A stretch of 64,000 bases of DNA, taken from assembly GCF_000737515.1 (NCBI RefSeq), contig NZ_CP006587.1:4273001-4337000 (forward strand). The letters run 5' to 3'. The translations under genes were made by a program, and so were the position numbers. This stretch comes from Hymenobacter sp. APR13 (GTDB lineage Bacteria; Bacteroidota; Bacteroidia; Cytophagales; Hymenobacteraceae). Below the pieces are notes generated by a model that was not told where the DNA came from, did not search any database, and saw only the letters and a list, made by a program, of their open reading frames with translations. Shown here piece by piece: positions 17,081 to 24,170 of the stretch. Every line of letters starts with the position of its first letter. Position 1 is the stretch's first letter.

Positions 17081-18113
17081 AGACAACGCCCCGATTCGCG
17101 AAAACACTGCCGAGATTCTGGAGTTGGCTGGCTACGCCGTGCACACCGCCGAAAACGGCAAGCTGGGTGTGGAGCAGGCCCTGGCCGTACGCCCCGACCT
17201 GGTAATCTGCGACATTATGATGCCCGTGCTCGATGGCTATGGCGTGCTGCACATCTTCAACCAGAATCCCCAGCTGGCCGGCATTCCGTTTATTTTCCTG
17301 ACGGCCAAAACTGAGCGCATCGACCAGCGCCGCGGCATGGAGCTGGGCGCTGACGACTACCTCACCAAGCCCTTTGACGAGGCCGAGTTGCTGAGCGCCA
17401 TCACGGGCCGCCTCAACCGCTTCCGCCGCCTGCAACCCGACTACGACCTGCGCAGCGAAGCTGGCCTGCACGAGTTTCTGGACGATGCCCGCGCCGTGGG
17501 CGGCCTGCAACGTTTGTCAGTGGACCGCAAGCCCCACGCCGTGCGCAAAAAGCAAGACATCTACCGCGAAGGCGACGAGCCGGCCCGGGTGTACTTTGTG
17601 CAGAGTGGCCGGGTGAAAACCGTGAAAACCACCAGCGGCGGCAAGGAGCTGATAACGGGCCTCTACGGGCCCGGCGAGTTTTTCGGGTACCTATCGGTGC
17701 TGCAGCGCATGCCCTACGACGACTCGGCCGTGGCCGTAGACGATACGGCCCTGGTGCACATTCCGAAGAGTGATTTTCTGCAGCTGGTGATGCACAACGC
17801 CGAGGTGGGCCAGCAGTTTATCCGGCTGCTGGCGGGCCGGGTGCGAGAGCGGGAACAGCAGCTGCTCGACATGGCCTATAACTCCATCCGGCGGCGCGTG
17901 GCCGACACGCTGCTGCACATGCACGAGCAGGCCGGCAGCACTCCGGAAGCCGCCATCCAGCTCTCCCGCGACGACCTGGCCGCCATCGTGGGCACGGCGC
18001 CCGAGTCGCTGATCCGTACGCTGAGCGAGTTTCGGCAGGATGGCCTGATAGAGCTGACGCCCAAAAACATTCGGGTGCTGCAGCCGGCCAAGCTGCGCAA
18101 CGGCCACTGGTAG
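17058..18113 (+). CDS. Response regulator: receiver domain fused to CRP/FNR-type DNA-binding protein
   Basis: 351 aa. Receiver domain at residues 1-120 with acidic pocket ED at 8-9, phospho-acceptor D52 (LVICDIMMP) and the conserved K of YLTKPFD. A cyclic-nucleotide-binding-like beta-roll follows at about 150-270 (IYREGDEPARVYFVQSGRVK). The C-terminal HTH_CRP is at about 275-345, with recognition helix APESLIRTLSEF. E316 and R320 fall where CRP/FNR use Glu and Arg to read the TGA of their half-sites. There is no FNR cysteine cluster, so input should come by phosphorylation from the overlapping kinase. It is the best candidate to bind the TGA-N6-TCA dyads in this block. Confidence 0.92.
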   Translation: MKTILLIEDNAPIRENTAEILELAGYAVHTAENGKLGVEQALAVRPDLVICDIMMPVLDGYGVLHIFNQNPQLAGIPFIFLTAKTERIDQRRGMELGADDYLTKPFDEAELLSAITGRLNRFRRLQPDYDLRSEAGLHEFLDDARAVGGLQRLSVDRKPHAVRKKQDIYREGDEPARVYFVQSGRVKTVKTTSGGKELITGLYGPGEFFGYLSVLQRMPYDDSAVAVDDTALVHIPKSDFLQLVMHNAEVGQQFIRLLAGRVREREQQLLDMAYNSIRRRVADTLLHMHEQAGSTPEAAIQLSRDDLAAIVGTAPESLIRTLSEFRQDGLIELTPKNIRVLQPAKLRNGHW

Positions 18114-18134
18114 CCGGGCAGCGCAGCGTGCCTT

Positions 18135-18524
18135 TTAAATCAGCGAAAGTGGGTCTCGTTTGCGCAGGCGGTACTCAAACATAGTAGCAATGTTGAGGGC
18201 CCGCACCTTGGCCTCCTCGGCTTTCGAGCCTGCAAATAGCTCGTCTACGGTACTTCCAAACAGCTCCAGCCAGCGCTGAAAGTGCGTGGCATCGATGGGT
18301 AGCGGCATATGTTTGGGGAAGGGCCGGCCGTGGTAGCGCGCACTGCCCAGCAGAATGCTGCTCCAGAAATCGTACATGATGGGCAGGTGGCGCGACCAGT
18401 CTACGCGGGCAAATTCGTTGAATACGGGGTCCAACAGTGCATCGAGGTGCACTTTCTGATAGAACGTATCGACGAGGAGCTGAATATCTGCTTCAGTTTG
18501 AATATCAGGAACTACGGCGGCCAT
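18135..18524 (-). CDS. Truncated haemoglobin, group III
   Basis: 129 aa globin of the 2-on-2 type. The proximal haem ligand is H81 in DATHFQRWLELF, the group III pattern; MYDFWSSILLGSARYHGRPF (residues 50-69) covers the E-helix region and distal pocket. Such proteins bind O2 and NO and are linked to nitrosative or low-oxygen stress. Start ATG 18524 (MAAVVPDIQTEAD) is preferred over an upstream in-frame extension. It converges with the response regulator gene and diverges from a usp gene; the dyads at 18655-18692 lie upstream, but no -7 box is at the standard offset on this strand (a possible CAACTTTG is at 18621-18614). Confidence 0.88.
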   Translation of the reverse strand: MAAVVPDIQTEADIQLLVDTFYQKVHLDALLDPVFNEFARVDWSRHLPIMYDFWSSILLGSARYHGRPFPKHMPLPIDATHFQRWLELFGSTVDELFAGSKAEEAKVRALNIATMFEYRLRKRDPLSLI

Positions 18525-18654
18525 AGAAGCAGATGGTAAGAGAAACAGAATCGGCGGCAAACGCAAAGGCCAGGCCGGGAGCCACTCCAACCCGGCCTTC
18601 CGGAACAATCCCACAAAGTTGAAAGTTTGAGGCCGGATTGCGCAATAGGCCCTG

Positions 18655-18670
18655 CCTGAGATGAATCAGG
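18655..18670. promoter_or_regulatory. CRP/FNR-type dyad D-prime
   Basis: CCTGAGATGAATCAGG has 5-bp perfect outer arms and the core TGA-N6-TCA, centred at 18662.5. That is exactly 22 bp upstream of operator D and 51.5 bp from the usp -7 box. Confidence 0.55.
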
Positions 18671-18676
18671 CACAAA

Positions 18677-18692
18677 CCTGACATTCGTCAGG
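18677..18692. promoter_or_regulatory. CRP/FNR-type operator D
   Basis: CCTGACATTCGTCAGG is a dyad with 6-bp perfect arms, centred at 18684.5. It is 29.5 bp upstream of the -7 box at 18714, the same geometry as for ldhA and the thioredoxin-like gene. Confidence 0.7.
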
Positions 18693-18713
18693 TAACGGGC
18701 GCGCCGTGCAGGA

Positions 18714-18721
18714 GAACTTTG
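18714..18721 (+). promoter_or_regulatory. -7 box of usp (18864-19793)
   Basis: GAACTTTG matches TAnnTTTG at five of six fixed positions. It predicts a leader of about 138 nt, unusually long for this cluster. Confidence 0.5.
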
Positions 18722-18752
18722 GCGCTGCCATCAGCCCGTTTGCCCGCGCCTT

Positions 18753-18821
18753 ATGGCCGACCCTGCGGCCGCTATGGTAATCAGGCCGGCCATTCCGCCT
18801 ACTGTTCATTATTGCCACTAA
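18753..18821 (+). CDS. Possible 22-codon leader ORF
   Basis: ATG-TAA frame (MADPAAAMVIRPAIPPTVHYCH) within the predicted long leader of the usp at 18864. Nothing but position supports it; it is listed because leader ORFs can regulate the downstream gene. Confidence 0.15.
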   Translation: MADPAAAMVIRPAIPPTVHYCH

Positions 18822-18863
18822 CTGCCACAAACTCTTTCCTTCCTGCTGCCTGACGTTTGCCTT

Positions 18864-19793
18864 ATGAACACGCTTCTCGTTCCCCTCGACCACACAACTT
18901 CGGCCGAACCCCTGCTGGCCTACGCCAACAAGCTGGCCGTGCGCTGGCCAGCCGAAATCGTACTGCTCTACTGCCAGCCACCAGTTCCCGATGCCGACGG
19001 GGCTTCGGCCGTACGCACCGCCGACCTGGCCGTGGAGGAACAGCGCCTGCGCAGCCTCGTGGAGCGCCTGCGCTACCAGCAACTCACCCGCCAGGATGGC
19101 CGCCGCATTCGCTACCACTACCGCGTGCTCAGCGGCTGCCTCCACGACCACATCGCCGCCGAAGTAGCGCGCTGTGCTGCCCAGCTGGTGGTGATGAGCC
19201 TAGAACACGTAGACTGCGGCCGCCAGGAGGCGCCCGGCAACCACGCCGCCGCCATTGCCGACCTCATTGCCTGTCCCGTGCTGGTGGTGCCGCCCGGCCG
19301 CCGGTCGTTGCCGAGCCGGCTGGTATTCAGCGCCGATTTCAGTACGCTGCCACTCCACACGCTGCCGCGGCTATCGGCGCTGGCGGAGGCCTTCCCCGGC
19401 ACCCTGGATCTGGTGCAGTTCTACGCCCCCACCGAGCGCAGCCGGCGCCTTGCTCTCAAGCAGGCCCAGACGCGCGCCCTGCGTCAGCTAACCTGGCCCC
19501 ACGTGCACACTCACCTGCTCGAAGACGAGTCGGCGCTGGAAGGCGTGAGTGAGTTTTGCGCCCGGCAGCAGGCGCAGCTGCTCATCGTAGCTCCGGCCAG
19601 CCGCGCCGAGCTGCTGCACTACTTCGATGCCTGCTACACCACCACGCAGGCCTACCACACGCGCATACCGGTACTGGTGGTGCGGAGCGCCGGCGCCTCG
19701 GCCCACACGGTGTGCTGTGGCAAGTGCGCCGAGCGTCTGACGCGCGAGCAACTGCAAGCCAATCTTATCCTTCAATCTGCCCAGCCGGCTTAG
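18864..19793 (+). CDS. Universal stress protein with Cys-rich C-terminal tail
   Basis: 309 aa, two UspA-like halves (MNTLLVPLDHTTSAEPLLAY; second from about residue 150, SRLVFSADFSTLPLHTLPR). It is only distantly similar to the other three Usp proteins of the block. The C-terminus carries HTVCCGKCAERL (about residues 286-297), a CCxxC cluster that could bind metal or sense redox state. No canonical ATP-binding glycines are seen. It lies downstream of tandem dyads D-prime/D and ends at a long hairpin terminator. Start ATG 18864 is well placed for the first Usp beta-strand. Confidence 0.85.
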   Translation: MNTLLVPLDHTTSAEPLLAYANKLAVRWPAEIVLLYCQPPVPDADGASAVRTADLAVEEQRLRSLVERLRYQQLTRQDGRRIRYHYRVLSGCLHDHIAAEVARCAAQLVVMSLEHVDCGRQEAPGNHAAAIADLIACPVLVVPPGRRSLPSRLVFSADFSTLPLHTLPRLSALAEAFPGTLDLVQFYAPTERSRRLALKQAQTRALRQLTWPHVHTHLLEDESALEGVSEFCARQQAQLLIVAPASRAELLHYFDACYTTTQAYHTRIPVLVVRSAGASAHTVCCGKCAERLTREQLQANLILQSAQPA

Positions 19794-19805
19794 CGGCTGT
19801 CGGCA

Positions 19806-19874
19806 ATCAAAACGAACCGCCCTGGTCGTCGGGCAGCAGGGGCTGTCGGACGACCGGGGCGGTATCGTTTTGAT
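19806..19874. terminator. Long bidirectional hairpin
   Basis: The outer stem ATCAAAACGA/TCGTTTTGAT (19806-19815, 19865-19874) continues into a GC-rich inner stem, between the convergent usp and bshB1 genes. Confidence 0.75.
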
Positions 19875-19890
19875 GGTAGAAGGCGTTACG

Positions 19891-20610
19891 CTATATCAAG
19901 TCTGAAATCTCCCGCACGCCTACGGGCCGCTGCCGTGTGAAGCCTTCCCCAAACTCCACCCCAATCAGGTGCCCAAACTCGCGGGCACGGGCTTCCATAA
20001 ACTTGCCAAACTCCTGGCTGGAAAGGTAGGTCTGCGGCTGGTCGAGGTTGGGGTTGAAAAACTGGGTCTGATACGCCTGAATAGACTCCCACTTCTTCGC
20101 CCAGTGCGGCGTAATATCCACCACAAAATCAGAGGGTAGTTGGCGGTCCTGGATGTAGTGATACACCACGCGCGGGCGCCAAGGCAGCTGCGGCTGGCCG
20201 TCTTCGCCCAGCGTCTCAATCATGCGCAAACCGCTCAGAAAGCAGGCATCCGAGGCCAGCTGGGCGCCGCGGCCGTGATCGGGGTGGCGGTCCGTAATGG
20301 CGTTGCAGAGCACCACGTCGGGCTGGTAGCGCCGCAGGGCCGCAATCAGGGGCAGCTGATGCTCCCGGTCGTTGCGGAAAAAGCCATCGGCCAGGCCCAG
20401 ATTTTCGCGGGCGTGCAGGCCCAGGATGCGACTGGCGGCCTCGGCCTCCTGGGCGCGGGTAACGGGCGTACCGCGCGTGCCCAGCTCGCCTCGGGTAAAG
20501 TCAACAATGCCGATTTTCTTACCGGCCGCCGCCGCCGCCAGCAGCGTACCGGCCGCTGACATTTCTACATCATCGGGGTGCGCCCCGAAGGCCAGGATAT
20601 CTAGTTTCAT
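19891..20610 (-). CDS. bshB1: Bacillithiol biosynthesis deacetylase BshB1
   Basis: 239 aa LmbE/PIG-L-like zinc hydrolase that removes the acetyl group from GlcNAc-malate during bacillithiol synthesis. Metal-binding motifs are AHPDDVEMS (residues 10-18) and DRHPDHGRGA; FTRGELGTRGT is the conserved LmbE loop. ITPHWAKKWESIQAYQTQFFNP is typical of the BshB1 subgroup. Start ATG 20610. Other bsh genes are not in the window. The nearby trxB fits a low-molecular-weight thiol/redox theme. Family call is firm. Confidence 0.94.
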   Translation of the reverse strand: MKLDILAFGAHPDDVEMSAAGTLLAAAAAGKKIGIVDFTRGELGTRGTPVTRAQEAEAASRILGLHARENLGLADGFFRNDREHQLPLIAALRRYQPDVVLCNAITDRHPDHGRGAQLASDACFLSGLRMIETLGEDGQPQLPWRPRVVYHYIQDRQLPSDFVVDITPHWAKKWESIQAYQTQFFNPNLDQPQTYLSSQEFGKFMEARAREFGHLIGVEFGEGFTRQRPVGVREISDLI

Positions 20611-20630
20611 TTACTTAAATGGTTGAAAAA

Positions 20631-20694
20631 CTGAATGGTTAAATGGCTGGCTGTTCCGACGATGCGTTGAACGACCAGCCATTTAACCATTCAG
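20631..20694. repeat. 20-bp perfect inverted repeat / hairpin
   Basis: CTGAATGGTTAAATGGCTGG (20631-20650) and its exact complement (20675-20694) flank a 24-nt loop in the 96-bp gap between the M23 peptidase gene and bshB1. It may terminate the peptidase transcript, but the A/T-rich arms are unlike the GC-stem terminators elsewhere. Confidence 0.6.
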
Positions 20695-20706
20695 CTCTTA
20701 CGCTAT

Positions 20707-21843
20707 TTACTTGATCCGCAGCGTCCGGCCCACGCGCAATATAGCGGTGCCGCCGTTCAGACGCCGGATCTGGGCCTGCGACACGCCGTACTTGTCGGCA
20801 ATTTCCGACAGCGTATCGCCGCTACGGATTTTGTGCGACACAATACGGCGGGCCTGGGTGGGCTTGGCGGCACTGCTGCTGCGACTATTGCTGCTGCTGG
20901 CCGCGCCCGGCACGCTGCCGCCCCGGTACTTCAGCGACTTGCTGTAGTACGCAAACAGGCCGGAGGTAATCTGAAAGTTGTCCTTCACCAGCCGGTAGTC
21001 GGGGAAGTCGTACATCTGCTCCGGGTCGATGGGGTTGCCTTCGTAGCGTACCTCGAAGTGCAAGTGCGAGCCGCTGCTGCGCCCAGTGCTGCCGCCCCGA
21101 CCAATCAGCTGGCCGGCCTTCACAAACGTGCCCGGCGTCACGAGCGACTTCTGCATGTGGCCGTACAGCGTTTCGATGCCGTTGTAGTGGCGGATGAGCA
21201 CGTAGTTGCCGTAGCCCGAGCCGTCCCACTTGACGATGCGCACCACCCCGTCGAAGGCCGCTTTCACCGAGTCGCCGGTTTCCAGGTCCAGGTCCACGCC
21301 GTAGTGCCAGCGGTAGCCCCGAAAGCCGAAGTCTGAAGTCAGCGGGGTTTTCACCAAGGGCATTTTTGCGTAGCGCTGACGCTCCGGCTCGGTCAGGCGC
21401 AGGTTCAGCGTGTCCTTGAGGCGGCGGCCATCCACCCGGTACGGGTTGATGTTATGGGTGTCCCAGATGGCATAGTAGCCGGCCACCTTAATCCAGGAAG
21501 AGTCAATTTTCACCTCCTCCGACATCTCCACAATCTCCTGCCCGCCTTCGTTGAGCGTGGTGGTGTCCTCGCTCACAATGGACAACTTTTTGGCGGGGTT
21601 AAAGAAGATGGACTTCGCAGCGTCGGAGCCCTCTTCGGGTAGCTCTTCCGTCTGGATCAGAATGGTGGTATCGGGCCGCACGTAGCGGATGGTGGGAGAC
21701 TTGATGCGGAAGAAATCACTCCGCTTGCCCGCAGAGCCGGCTTTTGCCTTCGGCTCTGGCGCTTTGCGCCGCTGGGCCAGCAGCTGGCCGGGCAAGCCTA
21801 GAAACAGCCCGATCAGTAGTAGCGGCAGCAGCCAATGTTTCAC
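20707..21843 (-). CDS. M23 peptidase with C-terminal LysM domain (envelope)
   Basis: 378 aa exported protein. The GTG start at 21843 gives a good signal peptide (MKHWLLPLLLIGLFLGLPGQ, cleavage near LLAQ); the frame is open upstream but lacks signal-like character. Middle region: lysostaphin-type zinc peptidase (M23) with HYGVDLDLETGD, GNYVLIRHYNG and the final HLHFEVR. The LysM domain at the C-terminus (SHKIRSGDTLSEIADKYGV onwards) binds peptidoglycan. Likely acts on cell-wall cross-links during growth or division, though the first metal ligand region reads RWHYGVD, so activity needs proof. Paired inverted repeats lie upstream at 21891-21972. Confidence 0.9.
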   Translation of the reverse strand: MKHWLLPLLLIGLFLGLPGQLLAQRRKAPEPKAKAGSAGKRSDFFRIKSPTIRYVRPDTTILIQTEELPEEGSDAAKSIFFNPAKKLSIVSEDTTTLNEGGQEIVEMSEEVKIDSSWIKVAGYYAIWDTHNINPYRVDGRRLKDTLNLRLTEPERQRYAKMPLVKTPLTSDFGFRGYRWHYGVDLDLETGDSVKAAFDGVVRIVKWDGSGYGNYVLIRHYNGIETLYGHMQKSLVTPGTFVKAGQLIGRGGSTGRSSGSHLHFEVRYEGNPIDPEQMYDFPDYRLVKDNFQITSGLFAYYSKSLKYRGGSVPGAASSSNSRSSSAAKPTQARRIVSHKIRSGDTLSEIADKYGVSQAQIRRLNGGTAILRVGRTLRIK

Positions 21844-21890
21844 AAAATGGAGCAAGGGCAAAAAGTTAATAAGTGAGGAAGTGACGTATT

Positions 21891-21972
21891 GAATGAGTGA
21901 ATGAAGCCGTTCGCTCAACGCCCTACCAGCCTGGATAGTGTAGCGTGGGCCAACTCCTTCATTCACTCATTC
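21891..21972. repeat. Inverted repeat between trxB and M23 peptidase gene
   Basis: GAATGAGTGAATGAA (21891-21905) and its exact complement (21958-21972) enclose 52 nt. It lies immediately after the trxB stop on the minus strand and may act as its terminator. Its A/T-rich arms resemble the hairpin at 20631-20694. Confidence 0.5.
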
Positions 21973-21983
21973 TCTACTTCACT

Positions 21984-22931
21984 CTAATGGTCGCCCAGCG
22001 CGGCCAGGTAGCGCTCGGCGTCGAGGGCGGCCATGCAGCCGGAGCCGGCGGCCGTTACAGCCTGGCGGTAGGTATAGTCCTGCACGTCGCCGCAGGCGAA
22101 TACGCCATCCACGTTGGTTTTGGCCGTACCGGGAATGGTTTTCAGGTAGCCCTGCTCATCGTGGTGCAGGTAGGGCTGGAATATCTTGGAGTTGGGCTCG
22201 TGGCCGATGGCTACGAAGAAGCCCTCAATGGCCAGGTCGCGGGTGGTGCCGTCCAGCACGTTTTTCACACGCGCCCCGTCCACGGCGTGCTCGCCCAGGA
22301 TTTCGTCGGTTACCGTGTTCCAGAGCACCTCAATCTTGGGGTTGTCCATCACGCGCTTCTGCATGATTTTCGAAGCACGCATCTCGCCTTTGCGCACAAT
22401 CATGTACACCTTGTTGCACAGGTTGGCCAAGTAAGTAGCCTCTTCAGCTGCCGTGTCGCCGGCGCCCACAATGGCTACGTCCTTGCCGCGGTAGAAGAAC
22501 CCGTCGCACACGGCGCAGGCCGATACACCCGAGCCGTTCAGACGCTGCTCCGAGGGCAGCCCCAGCCACTTGGCCGACGCGCCAGTGGCAATGATGATGG
22601 TATCCGCCGTCAGCTCCACCTTTTCATCCACCGTCACGCGGTGCGGGTGGCCCGAGAAGTCCACCGAAGTGGCAATGCCGTAGCGGATATCGGTGCCGAA
22701 GCGGGCGGCCTGCTTCTTGAGGTCCTCCATCATTTCGGGGCCCATGATGCCGTCGGGGTAGCCGGGGAAGTTCTCGACGTCGTTGGTGATGGTCAGCTGG
22801 CCACCGGGCTGCAAACCTTGGTACATCACGGGGTTGAGGTTGGCGCGGGCCGCGTAAATAGCCGCCGTGTAGCCGGCCGGGCCGGAGCCGATAATCAGAC
22901 ACTTAATGTGTTCCGGGGTGGTAGTCGCCAT
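21984..22931 (-). CDS. trxB: Thioredoxin reductase
   Basis: 315 aa FAD/NADPH enzyme that keeps thioredoxin reduced. FAD-binding loop CLIIGSGPAGYTAAIYAARA is near the N-terminus, the redox-active disulfide is in SACAVCDGFFYRGK, the NADPH loop in VAIVGAGDTAAEEA, and the C-terminal FAD motif VFACGDVQDYTYRQA. Start ATG 22931 (MATTTPEH); an upstream in-frame ATG would add 12 residues with no family support. A perfect -7 box lies at 22995-22988. Length is normal for the family. Confidence 0.96.
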   Translation of the reverse strand: MATTTPEHIKCLIIGSGPAGYTAAIYAARANLNPVMYQGLQPGGQLTITNDVENFPGYPDGIMGPEMMEDLKKQAARFGTDIRYGIATSVDFSGHPHRVTVDEKVELTADTIIIATGASAKWLGLPSEQRLNGSGVSACAVCDGFFYRGKDVAIVGAGDTAAEEATYLANLCNKVYMIVRKGEMRASKIMQKRVMDNPKIEVLWNTVTDEILGEHAVDGARVKNVLDGTTRDLAIEGFFVAIGHEPNSKIFQPYLHHDEQGYLKTIPGTAKTNVDGVFACGDVQDYTYRQAVTAAGSGCMAALDAERYLAALGDH

Positions 22932-22987
22932 ACAAGTGAAGGTGGCGGCAGCTTGCGCCAGCGCCATGAAGGGTTAAGATTGGGATG

Positions 22988-22995
22988 CAAAAGTA
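22988..22995 (-). promoter_or_regulatory. -7 box of trxB
   Basis: TACTTTTG on the minus strand, a perfect TAnnTTTG, about 57 bp before the trxB start. Confidence 0.5.
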
Positions 22996-23126
22996 CACGC
23001 GTCCCGGGTTTTCATCCGGTGCGACTCCGTATTGCCGAAAATTGCGCCAACTCTGCACATCGGCCACTTTGTCCGAAACGCCGGGAAAGCAGGATAATAC
23101 GGAGGCCGCCGACACGTATCCAACAA

Positions 23127-23153
23127 AAAACCCCAACCAAAGGCCAGGGTTTT
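23127..23153 (-). terminator. Terminator of the sigma factor gene
   Basis: A short stem with AAAACCC/GGGTTTT ends lies 20-45 bp after the sigma factor stop, with a U-run on the minus strand. Confidence 0.5.
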
Positions 23154-23173
23154 CTGCTGCGGGGTAGAACTAC

Positions 23174-24037
23174 TTACCCCAGGTACGGCTTCAGTGCCTT
23201 GCTGCGCGAGGTGTGGCGCAGGCGGCGGATGGCCTTCTCTTTGATCTGGCGCACCCGTTCGCGGGTCAGGTTGAACTTCTCCCCGATTTCTTCCAGCGTG
23301 AGCGAGTGTTCCCCATTCAGGCCGAAGTAGAGCGTGATGACGTCGGCTTCGCGCTTGGTGAGCGTGCTCAGGGCGCGCTGCACTTCCTTGCGAAGCGAGT
23401 CGTTCATCAGGCCGGTGTCGGGCGATTCTTCGTCCTCGTTTTCGAGCACGTCGAGCAGGCGGTTTTCTTCACCCTGCACAAACGGCGCATCCACCGATAC
23501 GTGGCGGCCCGAAATCTTGAGCGTGTCCACCACTTCCGAGGTGGTCAGCTCCAGTACTTCGGCAATTTCCTCGGGCGAAGGCTCGCGCTCAAACTTCTGC
23601 TCCAGCTCCGAGAACGACTTGCTGATTTTGTTCAGCGAGCCAACCCGGTTCAGGGGCAGACGCACGATGCGGCTCTGCTCGGCCAAGGCCTGCAGAATCG
23701 ACTGGCGAATCCACCATACGGCGTAGGAAATGAATTTGAAGCCCCGGGTTTCGTCGAAGCGCTTGGCGGCTTTAATCAGGCCGAGGTTGCCCTCGTTGAT
23801 CAAATCGCCCAGGCTCAGGCCCTGGTTCTGGTACTGCTTGGCCACCGACACCACGAAGCGCAGGTTGGCCTTGGTGAGTTTTTCCAGCGCTTGCTGGTCA
23901 CCTTCTTTGATGCGTTGCGCCAGCGTTACCTCCTCGTCGGGGGTTAACAGATCCACCTTGCCAATCTCCTGGAGGTATTTATCCAGCGACTGGCTTTCGC
24001 GGTTGGTGATCTGCTTGCTGATTTTTAGCTGTCTCAT
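23174..24037 (-). CDS. rpoD: Primary RNA polymerase sigma factor (Bacteroidota type)
   Basis: 287 aa sigma-70 factor with region 1.2 ([20 protein letters not shown]), region 2 ([32 protein letters not shown]), region 3 and region 4 ([38 protein letters not shown]). Region 1.1 and the long insert of proteobacterial RpoD are missing, which is the standard form of the housekeeping sigma in Bacteroidota. This is the sigma expected to read the TAnnTTTG boxes annotated here. Start ATG 24035-24037 ([15 protein letters not shown]), matching the conserved N-terminus. Single gene between two hairpins. Confidence 0.96.
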   Translation of the reverse strand: MRQLKISKQITNRESQSLDKYLQEIGKVDLLTPDEEVTLAQRIKEGDQQALEKLTKANLRFVVSVAKQYQNQGLSLGDLINEGNLGLIKAAKRFDETRGFKFISYAVWWIRQSILQALAEQSRIVRLPLNRVGSLNKISKSFSELEQKFEREPSPEEIAEVLELTTSEVVDTLKISGRHVSVDAPFVQGEENRLLDVLENEDEESPDTGLMNDSLRKEVQRALSTLTKREADVITLYFGLNGEHSLTLEEIGEKFNLTRERVRQIKEKAIRRLRHTSRSKALKPYLG

Positions 24038-24109
24038 TGCGGGCGCGAGAGAGTTGAGTTGTTGATGCTAGTAAGGTCGTGTTGGTCCGGTATACGAGGG
24101 ATACCCAAA

Positions 24110-24152
24110 CGCGGGTACCGGGTCAGTTGAAAGCAACACCCCGGTACCCGCG
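24110..24152 (-). terminator. Hairpin after pnp
   Basis: A 13-bp stem CGCGGGTACCGGG and its near-complete complement (24110-24152) follows the pnp stop on the minus strand. The U-run is weak. Confidence 0.55.
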
Positions 24153-24170
24153 AAAGTTCGGCGGCAGCGC

